In this document: piece after piece, positions 50,688-61,400 of the stretch
How positions within the stretch are numbered: position 1 is the first letter of the stretch
How the letters are laid out: each line of letters opens with the position of its first letter
Source of the DNA: Kordia sp. SMS9
GTDB taxonomy: Bacteria; Bacteroidota; Bacteroidia; Flavobacteriales; Flavobacteriaceae
Direction of reading: 5' to 3'
Assembly: GCF_003352465.1 (NCBI RefSeq)
Contig: NZ_CP031153.1
Span: 4,116,001 to 4,180,000, forward strand
DNA length: 64,000 bases
The notes under the pieces: generated by a model
Database searches by the model: none
What the model saw: the letters and a program-made list of their open reading frames with translations, nothing else
What the model was told of the DNA's origin: nothing
Translations under genes and position numbers: made by a program

Positions 50688-52289
50688 CTAGTTTTTAACT
50701 AGTTTAACACTACTTGTACCTTTATCTGTGTTGATTCTAGCAAAGTAAATTCCTCCTTGTAAAGAAGTTCCATCAATAGTAGCACGTGTGTTATTTGGCT
50801 CCATTGCTAATACTTGTCTTCCAGAAATATCAAATACTTGAATTGTGTTAATTACCGTATCTTCTGTAACTACATTCCAAGCGTCATTTGTTGGGTTTGG
50901 ATATGTTTTGAAAGATGATGTATTGAACTCATCTAAACCTAACGTAGTATTTTTGTGAAGGTAAATGTTATCGTACCACACATTCGTTAAGTTTGCAGTT
51001 GTAATACCAATTTGAGCAATATCACCTCTTTCAAGGTTTCCTACTACCACACCTCCTAAAGAAGAGATATCAAGATCAACAGAAACCCATGTGTTTGCAA
51101 CAATAGCTGGCATTGTTCCTGTGTTAATGTTTATTTCTAAAGCAGAAGCTTCTCCGCCTCCACCAGCAAAATCAACTAATTTTACATTGAAAACATCTCC
51201 AACTAAATCTACATCATCCGTGTAGAAATCGAAATGTATATGTGTAAATGCATTTAAGTCTTGTCTGTTTGCAGAGAAATCGATTCCTTGACATGGAACT
51301 CCAGTATTCTTTTTGAATGTGTTATCACCATTGATTTGTACTTCTGTTACTGCTGAACCACACCAACCTGCATCATACGTACCTACTGTGATACTTGGAT
51401 ACCAATCTGTATAGATACCAATTACATCTGCTGCTGGTCTGTTTGGTGCTGATGGCGCCGCTGTTGCTGGTCCACTGATTACAAACGAAACTGTGTATGT
51501 TTCCATCACCATTCCATTTTGAGAAGTTACTACTACTGTAGCATCTCCAGGTACTGCAGGTGCTTGTGTAATAACTGCCATTGCCGCTGGATCCGTTGTT
51601 GTTGCCGAAGTAATTTGTGGAACTACTGTTGTTCCAGGAGCTAAATCTACGTTGTAGCTAAATACTCCAGAACCAAATCCTGTTAATGGAGCTGAATCAA
51701 TTTCTAAAGCGCTTAATGTTGCGTCTGAACCTGCTGCGGTTGGATTCTTCCAAAAGTATACATTGTCTAAGTAGATGTCTACTGGCACTGTACTTCCTGG
51801 TCCATTTGCTGCAAACTTCATTTGAAAAACACTGTCCCAAGTCATTCCTGTAAAAGCAGATTTAGGAATATCAACACTTGTCCATGTTCCAGATGTGTAG
51901 GCAATTGAAACTAGAGTTTCTCCTGCACCTGATCCGTTGTTAATTGGACTTACTTGAATATCTGTTGCTCCAGGGCTTGCAGATGTCCAAATATCAATGT
52001 GTAAAAATTCCATTTGAGAAGCATCTTGTGTTGTCAACTCTGTTCCTTGGTAGTTAAAGTTAGGATACGCTAATAAAAGTTGTCCCGTTCCTGGGTCGTA
52101 ACTTGGATTTACTAACGTGTGACCAGATTGTCCCCAGTTAGGATCGTAATTTGTTGCAATGTTTGTATAGGTATCACCGTACACAGAAATCACATCAACA
52201 GCAGCTTGTGTTGGAGTTGCTGGGTTTGTTGTTGGCTGTGCATACGCGATGCAAGCAAACAACAGAAATAAATACGTAATTTTCTTCAT
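50688..52289 (-). CDS. Secreted glycan-binding-like protein with T9SS sorting
   Basis: 533 aa from the ATG at 52289 (MKKITYLFLLFACIAYAQ, a signal peptide); in-frame starts further up overlap the GH17 gene and lack a signal. Two jelly-roll-like domains of about 155 residues (about 25-185 and 275-440), each starting AAVDVISVYGDTY or AADVIGIYTDWY and ending with IYLDNVYFWKN or VWYDNIYLHKN, flank a cadherin-like stretch. T9SS end (FKTYPNPTNDAWNVV). No catalytic site is seen; it likely binds laminarin. Last gene of the operon. Confidence 0.8.
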   Translation of the reverse strand: MKKITYLFLLFACIAYAQPTTNPATPTQAAVDVISVYGDTYTNIATNYDPNWGQSGHTLVNPSYDPGTGQLLLAYPNFNYQGTELTTQDASQMEFLHIDIWTSASPGATDIQVSPINNGSGAGETLVSIAYTSGTWTSVDIPKSAFTGMTWDSVFQMKFAANGPGSTVPVDIYLDNVYFWKNPTAAGSDATLSALEIDSAPLTGFGSGVFSYNVDLAPGTTVVPQITSATTTDPAAMAVITQAPAVPGDATVVVTSQNGMVMETYTVSFVISGPATAAPSAPNRPAADVIGIYTDWYPSITVGTYDAGWCGSAVTEVQINGDNTFKKNTGVPCQGIDFSANRQDLNAFTHIHFDFYTDDVDLVGDVFNVKLVDFAGGGGEASALEININTGTMPAIVANTWVSVDLDISSLGGVVVGNLERGDIAQIGITTANLTNVWYDNIYLHKNTTLGLDEFNTSSFKTYPNPTNDAWNVVTEDTVINTIQVFDISGRQVLAMEPNNTRATIDGTSLQGGIYFARINTDKGTSSVKLVKN

Positions 52290-52299
52290 AATAATCTGT

Positions 52300-53184
52300 T
52301 TAAAATTTGAATTGTTCATGTTTATCCCAAAGTCCCCAATACGCGCCAACATCACCTTCATCACTTACTTTCCACGATTCGTCGAAAGAGGAGAAATAAA
52401 AGATTTCAATATCTTCTTCTTGGGCCCATCTTTGGGTGTTTATAAAATATTTAATTGCATTTGTGTTTGAAGGATATGCTCCTTCAAGACTTGTTCCTTT
52501 GTTTGGCCATCCTGTTTCTGTAATGATGACTTTTTTTCCGTTTCCTGCGCGCAATGCTCTGTTGTACATATCTTTTACATATAACAGCGAATAATCTTGA
52601 TCGCAACCTTCCCAAAAAGGGTAACAATTTGCTAAGATGACATCACAAGCTTCTGTAATTTCTGGGCGTTCTACAAATTCATAGTACGCATCTACATATC
52701 CTACAGGAATTCCGTTGAGTTCTTTTTTGGTATCGTAAATGAATTTTAATAATTCATCTTCTGTTAAATCGCCTCGATACATGACTTCATTACCAACACC
52801 GGCAATATCTACAAGACCTTTGTCTGCAAGATTGACGAGTCCTTCAATTTCAGCTTCGTTTGTTTCTGGATTGTTCCCCAACCATGCGCCAACTAAGGTT
52901 TTCATGCCCATTTCCTTAGCAATTTCAGGAATTAATTCGTTGCCTTCTGTACATGAAAATGATCGTACCCAATTGGTATATGGTTTGATTACCTCTAATC
53001 GCCGTCTTATTTGCGTTTCAGAAAGCGTATCTCCAGGTTCTTGCCCTTCTGCATATGGACTGAAACACATGCCATGCATTCCAGCTTTCACTGTTTTGCG
53101 CCATAAAGATTTTAGGTCATCAAAAGTGTACCCTTCAAATTCAAGAGCAGCTAATGAGAAAAATTTTTCTTTACGTAAAGACAT
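52300..53184 (-). CDS. Glycoside hydrolase family 17 protein without signal peptide (first)
   Basis: 294 aa from the ATG at 53184 (MSLRKEKFF). The GH17 pair is present: acid/base Glu133 in GVGNEVMYR and nucleophile Glu223 in IITETGWPNKG, on a TIM barrel with VRSFSCTEGNELI. GH17 enzymes cut beta-1,3-glucan. There is no signal peptide or lipobox, so it should work in the cytoplasm. It is about 60% like its upstream neighbour (my estimate by eye). Next to a GPH symporter and a phosphorylase, it may trim imported laminari-oligosaccharides. Confidence 0.85.
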   Translation of the reverse strand: MSLRKEKFFSLAALEFEGYTFDDLKSLWRKTVKAGMHGMCFSPYAEGQEPGDTLSETQIRRRLEVIKPYTNWVRSFSCTEGNELIPEIAKEMGMKTLVGAWLGNNPETNEAEIEGLVNLADKGLVDIAGVGNEVMYRGDLTEDELLKFIYDTKKELNGIPVGYVDAYYEFVERPEITEACDVILANCYPFWEGCDQDYSLLYVKDMYNRALRAGNGKKVIITETGWPNKGTSLEGAYPSNTNAIKYFINTQRWAQEEDIEIFYFSSFDESWKVSDEGDVGAYWGLWDKHEQFKF

Positions 53185-53204
53185 TGTTTTTGTTAATTTT
53201 TTTA

Positions 53205-54113
53205 TTAAAATTTGAGTTTTTCGTGTTTGTCCCAAAGTCCCCAATATGCACCTACATCACCTTCGTCACCAGTTTTCCAGGATTCATCAAATGATGAGAA
53301 GTAAAATGTTTCGATATTGTCTTTTTCAGCCCAAACTTGCGTGTTAATAAAGTATTTTATTGCATTGATCTCAGATGATTCTGCTCCTCGTAAGCTTCCT
53401 CCTTGACTTGGCCATCCTGTTTCTGTGATGATGACTTTTTTACCATTGGCTGCATGTGTTGCTTGTCCATACATTCGTTGCATGTGTGCAAGTGATCCGT
53501 CAATATGGCAACCTTCCCAATATGGATAACAGTTGCTTAAAATGACGTCACTGATTTCGACCAATTCTGGGTGTACTGAGAATTCATAGTATGCATCTAC
53601 ATACCCTACTTCAACATCTGGTAAGGCTTCTTTTACTCTTCTGATATAGTCTAAGAGTTCTTCCAGTGTAAGATCGTTTCGGTATAGCACTTCGTTTCCA
53701 ACAGCAGCAATATCAACCATTCCTTCTTTTCCTAATTCAATTAAAGCTGCTATTTCCTTTTCGTTGTCATCTTTGTCATCTCCTAACCAAGCACCAACCA
53801 TGGTTTTCATACCGTGTTTTTTGGCATATCGTGGAATGTGTTCATTTCCTTCTATACAAGAGAAAGAACGTACCCATTTTGAGTATGGTTTTAGAATTTT
53901 TATTCTTCTTTCTACTTGTTCTTCACTAATAACATCGCCAGGTTCTTGTCCGTCTTCATACATACTAAAACAAATACCATGCATTCCTTTATTGAGTGTT
54001 GCTCGCCAAAGTTTTTTTAATTCTTCAAAGGAATATTTGCTAAAGTCTATTCCTGAATGCTCGGTGAAATTAATTCCGCCGTATAAGTGATAATCTTCGT
54101 CTCTATATGACAT
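53205..54113 (-). CDS. Glycoside hydrolase family 17 protein without signal peptide (second)
   Basis: 302 aa. Catalytic Glu141 (AAVGNEVLYR) and Glu231 (IITETGWPSQG) are in place, and the tail YFSSFDESWKTGDEGDVGAYWG matches its neighbour. The start MSYRDEDYHLYGG is hydrophilic, so again no export signal. A tandem duplicate with the gene at 52300. It lies 32 bp downstream of the symporter gene. Confidence 0.85.
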   Translation of the reverse strand: MSYRDEDYHLYGGINFTEHSGIDFSKYSFEELKKLWRATLNKGMHGICFSMYEDGQEPGDVISEEQVERRIKILKPYSKWVRSFSCIEGNEHIPRYAKKHGMKTMVGAWLGDDKDDNEKEIAALIELGKEGMVDIAAVGNEVLYRNDLTLEELLDYIRRVKEALPDVEVGYVDAYYEFSVHPELVEISDVILSNCYPYWEGCHIDGSLAHMQRMYGQATHAANGKKVIITETGWPSQGGSLRGAESSEINAIKYFINTQVWAEKDNIETFYFSSFDESWKTGDEGDVGAYWGLWDKHEKLKF

Positions 54114-54145
54114 TTTTTTGTTTTATTCTAAAATTTATAAATAGG

Positions 54146-55576
54146 TTATAATTCTCCTCTTCTTCTTACTAATTCTTCTTTGATTTCGACCGCTCTTTTT
54201 TCGTTTAAGCTATATTTCCACATTACTATTAATGCTAAGGCAGCTGTAATTGCTGGAATAGTAATATCTGCTACACGCAATTGATATAACGTTTCTGCTG
54301 TTTGTTTAGGTAAGTTACCATCAAATCCGATTAACTTTAATACTAATCCTCCTAGGATTAATGCTATCGCTTGCCCTAGTTTTACCATCCACCAGTAAAT
54401 AGCACCAAATGTACCTTCTTTACGTGGCATTCCGTTTTCTAATTCATCCAAATCACATACATCGGCTGTCATAGACATCATAAGTGTGAATAATCCTCCA
54501 AGACCAAATGCCATTAATGGAATAGGCATAAATACTAAATAAGGATTGTCGATATCGAAAGCCCACCACTTGAGAATGTAGCCAATAATAGAGATGAAAG
54601 TAGATATTAAGAAAGCCTTTCTTTTTCCTACTTTGTTTGCCATCCATGAAATAATTGGTATGATTAAAAATGCTGTTGCCATAGCATTTACAGTATTAAA
54701 CCATGCAGGCCAAGTTCCTGCTGCTTCATAACTTCCTTCATACATATAAAATACAATGATATATACACTAAATGCTGCTACCATTTGGAAACCATTGAAT
54801 ACTAAAAATGTAGCTCCGCAAAGTTTCATAAAAGGTTTGTTTTTAGAAATCTGTTTGATCCCTTGAAAAAGATCTTTTAAATTTGAAGATAACGATTTCA
54901 TGTTAATTTCTTTACGGTTTGCCATATTTGCAGAATCAATTCCTCTACAAAATATTGCTGGTATGATTCCGAAAACAATACAAATTACACCTACTACGAC
55001 AGCCATGAATCTAACACCTTCTGCTTGTGTAGCAAAATAGTTTTGATCAGGGATTATGAAATATAACCATGGTACTATCATCCATGCAATTTGTCCCATA
55101 GTGTTGGAGAATGCCATTAATCTTGTGCGTTCTTTATAATCAGAAGTCATTTCGTATCCCAAACCAATTAAAGGCGTAGCAAATACCGTATTTCCTATTA
55201 AGAATATAACTTGCAAAATCATTATGTACCAAAAATTATACATCTCTGGGTCATTCTCGTCAATTTGCCACATTAAAATAAACATGATTCCGCTAAAAAT
55301 AGCTCCGAAGAATATGTAAGGTCTTCTTCTACCCCATTTAGATTTTGTATTATCTGATATGAATCCCATGATAGGATCCGTAATTGCATCAAATATTCTA
55401 GGCAAGCCTCCTAATAGCCCCGCAAGAAAAGGGTCCATTCCAAAAGCAGTTAATAGAAAGTATTGAATGAAAACTCCTAATGTACCAGGTAAAATATTTA
55501 ATACAAAATGACCAGAACCAAATGAAATTTTTTGAACAAAAGGAACTCTATCTCTGGTGGCTGTTTTATTTGACAT
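54146..55576 (-). CDS. GPH-family (glycoside-pentoside-hexuronide) sugar:cation symporter
   Basis: 476 aa with 12 hydrophobic segments. DPFLAGLLGGLPRIFDAITDPIMGFISDNTKSKWGRRRPYIFFGA (in parts: FDAITDPIMGFISDN, WGRRRPYIFFG) is the GPH signature, as in MelB. It imports a sugar with a cation. In this operon it probably carries laminari-oligosaccharides or gentiobiose-type glucans over the inner membrane. Confidence 0.9.
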   Translation of the reverse strand: MSNKTATRDRVPFVQKISFGSGHFVLNILPGTLGVFIQYFLLTAFGMDPFLAGLLGGLPRIFDAITDPIMGFISDNTKSKWGRRRPYIFFGAIFSGIMFILMWQIDENDPEMYNFWYIMILQVIFLIGNTVFATPLIGLGYEMTSDYKERTRLMAFSNTMGQIAWMIVPWLYFIIPDQNYFATQAEGVRFMAVVVGVICIVFGIIPAIFCRGIDSANMANRKEINMKSLSSNLKDLFQGIKQISKNKPFMKLCGATFLVFNGFQMVAAFSVYIIVFYMYEGSYEAAGTWPAWFNTVNAMATAFLIIPIISWMANKVGKRKAFLISTFISIIGYILKWWAFDIDNPYLVFMPIPLMAFGLGGLFTLMMSMTADVCDLDELENGMPRKEGTFGAIYWWMVKLGQAIALILGGLVLKLIGFDGNLPKQTAETLYQLRVADITIPAITAALALIVMWKYSLNEKRAVEIKEELVRRRGEL

Positions 55577-55587
55577 ATTTCTCAGTT

Positions 55588-57105
55588 TTAATTGGTTATC
55601 ACGATAGTTTGAATCGCTTGTGGGTTAATTGATATTGATTTTGATGTTTCACCAAGGTGAAGTGAAAAGTATTTTTCGGTTTTACCCTCATTGAATACAA
55701 CTACCGCAATGCTTCCGTCAGGATTTTTTGCCGCAGTCACCATTAAGTCTTTGTCTGTGTTGTTTGCGTCGATAATTTTTGCGCCAGGGCGAATGTACTT
55801 ACTGAAATGTACCATGGTGTAATATAATGGCGTCATGTATACTTCATCCGCATCTGGATCAACGATGATTGGCGCGATACACCAGTTTTTAAACCAGTTT
55901 GGTCCGCCTTGTTTGTCTAACACCATGTTCCAGTCTACCCAACCGTCAACCCAATTGTTAAGACATCCGATGATATCACGTGCATACCGATTTACTGGAG
56001 CATATTTTGGGTGCAAGTATTTTTCTTCTTCTTTTGCCCAATCCCAACCCCAATCAGTTGCTTCTTTTTTCCAATACCAAGCATCATCTTTCCAAACAGG
56101 AACTTGTGCATCTATACAGCCTTCAGTTTCTATTAAATATTTATTTGGCGCTTTGTTGTGTGCATATTGCAAATCTTCAGCATATATTTTATAGGTACTT
56201 TCATACCAGTGAATTGCAGTTCCGTCATAGTATTTGGAAGAAGCTTCATCTTTAAACATTACGTCTACCCATTCTTTGAGTCCTGCACGATTTTGATCGT
56301 ATCCTAAAATGATTAAATCACCTTTTCCGTCTTTTTCAAGTTTTGGTCCTAAGTGATTTTGTACGAAATCGGTCATTTCTTCTGGGGTATAGTGCATACT
56401 TTCCCAGTTGTTTCCGTTTCCATGTGGTTCATTTTCTACGGTGAATCCCCAAATATCAATACCTTCTGCTTTGTACGCATCTACATATTTTGAGAAGAAT
56501 AATGCCCATGTATCGTAATATTTTTTCAAGAGTTTTCCTCCTACCCAAGCATTGTTATCTTTCATCCAAGGTGCTGCTGTCCACGGAGATGCAAATATTT
56601 TGAAACCATCTTGTGAAGCTGCCATGGCATCTTTAATCATTGGAATGAGATCGTCCATATCTTCTTCAATGGTAAAGTGTTCCAAATTTACATCGCCAGC
56701 TACAGGTGTATATGAATAGTTTGACAATGAAAAGTCGCACGAATTCATGTGTGTACGCGTAAGCGAGTAATTGGCGTGATCTTTATCAAAGTATGCTTTT
56801 ATAATGAAGTCTCTATTTTTTTTGCTCAATTTGTTTAATAGATACGCAGATGATTCCGTAAATGCGCCTCCAAAACCTGTAATGGTTTGGTATTCTTTCG
56901 CAGGAGTTAACGTAATCAAAGTCGTTTTTGTCAGTGTATCTTTTACCGAATTGAATGTGGTTAGTTTTGTAAGTTTGTTTCCACTTTCGGAAGTTTCATA
57001 TACTTCTGCTTCAAGCTGTTTTACCAAAGGCTTTTGCTCTTTTTCTTTGCAAGCTGTAATCATAATGAGTAGCATTATAAGGCTATATGTTTGTATTTTT
57101 TTCAT
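55588..57105 (-). CDS. Glycoside hydrolase family 30 lipoprotein
   Basis: 505 aa. Lipobox MITAC (Cys19). The barrel has GFGGAFTESSAYL (GH30 start), acid/base Glu226 in TVENEPHGN and nucleophile Glu328 in LIETEGC, and a C-terminal beta domain. GH30 members in laminarin loci cut the beta-1,6 branches (subfamily 3 or 1, known from other strains; not tested here). Placed at the outer surface or periplasm. It is 2 bp from the next gene. Confidence 0.9.
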   Translation of the reverse strand: MKKIQTYSLIMLLIMITACKEKEQKPLVKQLEAEVYETSESGNKLTKLTTFNSVKDTLTKTTLITLTPAKEYQTITGFGGAFTESSAYLLNKLSKKNRDFIIKAYFDKDHANYSLTRTHMNSCDFSLSNYSYTPVAGDVNLEHFTIEEDMDDLIPMIKDAMAASQDGFKIFASPWTAAPWMKDNNAWVGGKLLKKYYDTWALFFSKYVDAYKAEGIDIWGFTVENEPHGNGNNWESMHYTPEEMTDFVQNHLGPKLEKDGKGDLIILGYDQNRAGLKEWVDVMFKDEASSKYYDGTAIHWYESTYKIYAEDLQYAHNKAPNKYLIETEGCIDAQVPVWKDDAWYWKKEATDWGWDWAKEEEKYLHPKYAPVNRYARDIIGCLNNWVDGWVDWNMVLDKQGGPNWFKNWCIAPIIVDPDADEVYMTPLYYTMVHFSKYIRPGAKIIDANNTDKDLMVTAAKNPDGSIAVVVFNEGKTEKYFSLHLGETSKSISINPQAIQTIVITN

Positions 57106-57107
57106 GG

Positions 57108-58397
57108 TTAGTGATCTACGACTAGTTTTGCTTTTACTGGTGGCAATTGTACTTCTAACAGAAGGGAATCCTTTATGCCGTTATAGGTTTTTACAATTTG
57201 GTTTCCATCTCGCGTTAGGCCTTTAAACACGTCTTCATCTACAAGATTCCAAAGTGCATATTTGGCTTTTCCATCAATGGTAAATAATCCAAAGTGATTT
57301 TCAGATCCGCCAGGATTACGCGAATCTTTCCATATTTCATCAAATGCTTCAAAATAAAAGCATGAAACTTCGTTATTTTCTGACCACTCGCGTATGCTGT
57401 GGTAATAGATCGCTTCTTTGTATTCGTCTGTAGCTTTACTTCCCGTATCGCCATAATGTCCGTTGGAATAGGACGCCCAACCTGTTTCCCCAATATGAAT
57501 TGGTTTGTCTACGCCCAAACTTTTCATGTAATTATGTACACTGTCAAATTGTGAAATGGCATATTCTTTGGCTTTTTCCATAGCATAGTCTATTTTTTCA
57601 AGACTCGATTTTTTACCATCGTCCACAGTTCCCCAAAAAACAGGGTTGTAATGCGTATCGTGCATTGGATAGGTGTGAATGGATAAGTAATCTACAGCTT
57701 TGATAAGCTTGTTTAAGTCTTCTACATGATAGATAGTATCGCCACCACCCCAAGAAGCAAAGTTGTCTGAGCTTGTTACCCACAGGTCTTTGTCTAGCTT
57801 TCCTTCTTTTTTAAGATTTTGTAGATGATTTACCCATTTTAGGATCACATTTGGTTGCACGTAGTAACTTGCCGCCCATTTTACCATGGCTTCATTACCT
57901 ACAGCGATGATTTTTATGATATCTGGATATTGATTCGCCAATGCGACAGCTCTTTCGATTTCTTCCTCATTTTGTTCACTTTCTTGATTGTGATCGGGAG
58001 TTTGCCCTGTCCAGGCATACTTACAATCAATCCACGCGCCCAACATGACATACATCTCAAAATTTTTGTCTGCGTTTTTCAGTTCCCTGATTGCTTTTAA
58101 AAGGTTGGCTGCGTGTGGTAATTGTACATTGTATGTACGCAAAACTCGGATGCCCATCGCATGGAGAATCTTCATATCGTCCTTGAGCTCTGTTATGGTT
58201 GGTTGTACCTCACGTGTTTTGGTGCGATATCCTCCATAAGAGATGGCTACATAGTCTTTATTTCCTAATATATCTTTAGCTGTCACTTCTTTTTTTGTTT
58301 GTGGTTCTGACGAAGCCTTTTTCTTTTGCTCGCTTTCACAAGACATCATTAATAGCGTTACCAATAGTATTTTAGATATGTGCTTTAACGTCCTCAT
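57108..58397 (-). CDS. Glycoside hydrolase family 17 lipoprotein
   Basis: 429 aa. Lipobox MMSC (Cys20). Acid/base Glu169 (IIAVGNEAM) and nucleophile Glu304 (IHIGETGWAS) give an intact GH17. A C-terminal extension of about 60 residues may bind or pack. It is the exported counterpart of the two cytoplasmic GH17 proteins and probably cuts beta-1,3-glucan outside the cell membrane. Confidence 0.87.
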   Translation of the reverse strand: MRTLKHISKILLVTLLMMSCESEQKKKASSEPQTKKEVTAKDILGNKDYVAISYGGYRTKTREVQPTITELKDDMKILHAMGIRVLRTYNVQLPHAANLLKAIRELKNADKNFEMYVMLGAWIDCKYAWTGQTPDHNQESEQNEEEIERAVALANQYPDIIKIIAVGNEAMVKWAASYYVQPNVILKWVNHLQNLKKEGKLDKDLWVTSSDNFASWGGGDTIYHVEDLNKLIKAVDYLSIHTYPMHDTHYNPVFWGTVDDGKKSSLEKIDYAMEKAKEYAISQFDSVHNYMKSLGVDKPIHIGETGWASYSNGHYGDTGSKATDEYKEAIYYHSIREWSENNEVSCFYFEAFDEIWKDSRNPGGSENHFGLFTIDGKAKYALWNLVDEDVFKGLTRDGNQIVKTYNGIKDSLLLEVQLPPVKAKLVVDH

Positions 58398-58414
58398 GAT
58401 TGTGTTGATATTTT

Positions 58415-61400
58415 TTACTTTAAATGATCATTTTTTATGTGTACACTTATTTGTGCTACTTCTCCTGAACGGTCAAATACTTTTTGACTGATTTCAGCAT
58501 CTAAGCTTAAGCTATCAAATGCCAATACACTTCCGTCAGAAAGATGCACTTCTAGTGAGCTTTGATTTGAAATTGTATATACAATTGGTACTTGGCAATA
58601 GGTAAAACAGATCGATCCTTTTTCTACAGATAGTTGTTTTGCTTCGCCTTGAATGCTTATATAGTTGAATGTTTTGTCGGCTAGTAAAAATTCATCTGTA
58701 CGCAACATACATGGATCAAAGTATAGTTTTCCATAGGTAACAAAGACACCCAATTCGCCAAAACGACTTAGTATATCTTCTTTTACTTGTCCTGTCATTC
58801 CAGGTTGTTGTGCTCCTTTTCCATACGGCGTATGCGAATATGGATCTGTTGGGAATGCTCCATATAATGATGGAGATTTGTGCACCCCAATTCCTTCATT
58901 GATTTCGTAATAGTGTTCTAGAAGTCTTCCTTGAATTTCTGCACTTTCACCATCGTGAATGGCTTTTAAGCAACATTCTAATACGGCTAATTGTAGTTTT
59001 GAAACCATGTGCCAATAGATAGAACCTAATCCTTCGTATCCGTAGAAGGTTCCTGAACGACCGGTAAAAGCTTTGTGGTTGAATACTTCTTCAAACGTAT
59101 TCAATGCGTGATTGCCTTCTGCGGCAGCTACATCACTATATTTTGTATCTTTTAGTTCAGCTAACGCTTCCGCTAAATCGCCTGCATTTTTAAAGTTTCC
59201 ATTAAAGTGATATTCGCCATTGATATCTTTGGTAATAATGGCTTTGTTTCCGTCCGCAATTAATTGTTGAAATAACTGTGATTCGTTGACCGCTTCTCTT
59301 GGAATGGTGTTCCGTTGTATGAAACCTTTGAGTTCTTTGTTTGGATAGAGTAAGTAACTGTACTGATCTGGTCGGAAGAGTTTACTGCTCTTCAATCCAT
59401 CCAACACTGCCAATACTTCTTTAGATGAGATATACCCTGAACTTAATACGGCTACTTGTCCTTCTAACATTTCATTGAGGTACGAAATTGATACTTCTTC
59501 CTCATTTTCAACCGTCATTAAGTTGTATGCATGATATAAGTTGTCTTCACGCCTATTTGCTTCTATAGCATGTTCTAAATATGCTAAACTTGTTGTGACA
59601 AACGCTTTAATATCTTCAACAGCAAGAGTTTCTTTTCTACCAGAAAAATCATGGTCATAGATTTGCTCGCGGTATTCACTACCTGCAATTCCAAGTCCAT
59701 CCAACACCGCTTTACGATCTTTGTTATTTATTTTTCCTGCGAGAATGTATTGATGATCATGCAGCGTTTTTGCTACTTTTTGGAAGAAGGTTGCTAATTC
59801 TTTAGAGACTTCAACTGTATCTGTTTGCGATGAATTAAAGACATTTTCAAAGAATTTTAAGAAGCGACGCAAGTAATATAAAGTCACCATTGACACGCCG
59901 TTTCCTACCAACGCATTGTTAGCATCGTTCCACTCTGGACGTTGTGTGTTCATCCAAATTCCGCCTTCGGGAATAAAGTTAGAGATTTTAGCTAATGTCG
60001 TAGCTAATATTTTTTCGATGAAGTTTACTTTGACAATGAATTTGTTTTCATCGCGTAGTAAAGCGCCATCAGCTCCCAATTCTTCTCGTTTTTGGTGAAT
60101 TTTATGATCTAATTCTTCATCAAATTCAATGGTATCTTTAGGATTTTTAAGTAAATCCGCATATTGTTTTATTCTGTACGGAACGTTTGCATATACAAAC
60201 AGGTCTTTGTCAAAGAAACTTTCCAGCTTACCTGGTTTATGATTTTCAATGATTTCCAAGAATTTTTGCAAGTATATGATTTGATGATCGCCCCAATACC
60301 CAATGTACGACCATGGATCGTCTGGTTCCGCCACTTCCCAATCAAATCCGTCTTTTGTCACACGATACGGATTGTAACCGTCGAACGTGGTGGCATTTAA
60401 GAATTTATGAATCATACTTTCAATAAATTCTGGATAGGAATACGCTAAGGCTTCCCAGTTTTGGAAGATGTCACGCCAGTTTCCTTCGTAATCTAATATT
60501 TTAGAGCCATCAATTTCGCTTCGTGTATTGATTGAAAATTTGTTCCAAGGACGACTTGGATCTCCATGACGACGACTGAATTTTAATGGCATGTATTCTA
60601 AACACAAGCGTCTGAAATTTTTATCGGTACTTTCGTACGCTACTTTTTGGATGTCAGCCAGCGTGAATTCTGCTTGCAATCCATCCAAAATGTTTTCTGT
60701 GGTTCTCGCAACTTTTTTGTTCGCTTTTGCGAGATAGTTTTGAAAGTCCCACTTTTCTATTTGATAGTTATTGTCAAAGATTCCACCACGCATAATGTTG
60801 AACAGCGTGTTGGAGAAATGACGTGTATCTCTAAATTTGTCTGCCGTTAATTGCATTCCATCAGAAGCTGCATTGAGTTGTAATAACTTTTCTGTTCCTA
60901 AATCAATGTTTTGTTGAATTCTTTTGGTCAGATTGAGCTCATTTTGAATGCGGAATGATAATGCGGCAATGTCACTATGATCTTGATTCACATTTGCAAT
61001 GGTACACCATTCTTTACTTTCCGAAGCTTGTAATTGCACTTGCGCATTGATAAAATACGCACCTTTTTCTGCTTTTACGTCCGTTTCTTGGTGAATCGGC
61101 ATAAGTTTTCGGAAGGCATTTAGCTGTAATGATGATAGTAAGTATTGTGCATTTTCTAATCCTAACGACCAGACAATGTTGGCTTTCAACGCTTCACTAG
61201 GTTCTGCTTTATCCACAATGATGGCACTTAGTGCAAAGATTCCTAAACCAGTAGTTTCTTCCAGTTCCGTTCGCTTGTAGGCATCCACTAGATTGCTACT
61301 TGCGTTTTGAACATCTGCACTGACTCCATAGGGCAACACATTTTGAATCCCATCTAAAATATTTACATGAACTTCTTCTTGGGAATTGTTTGTAAGTGTT

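Noticed and set aside
52290..52364. Longer start of the secreted protein at 50688
   Set aside because: The extra residues overlap the GH17 gene and would bury the clear signal peptide that starts at 52289.
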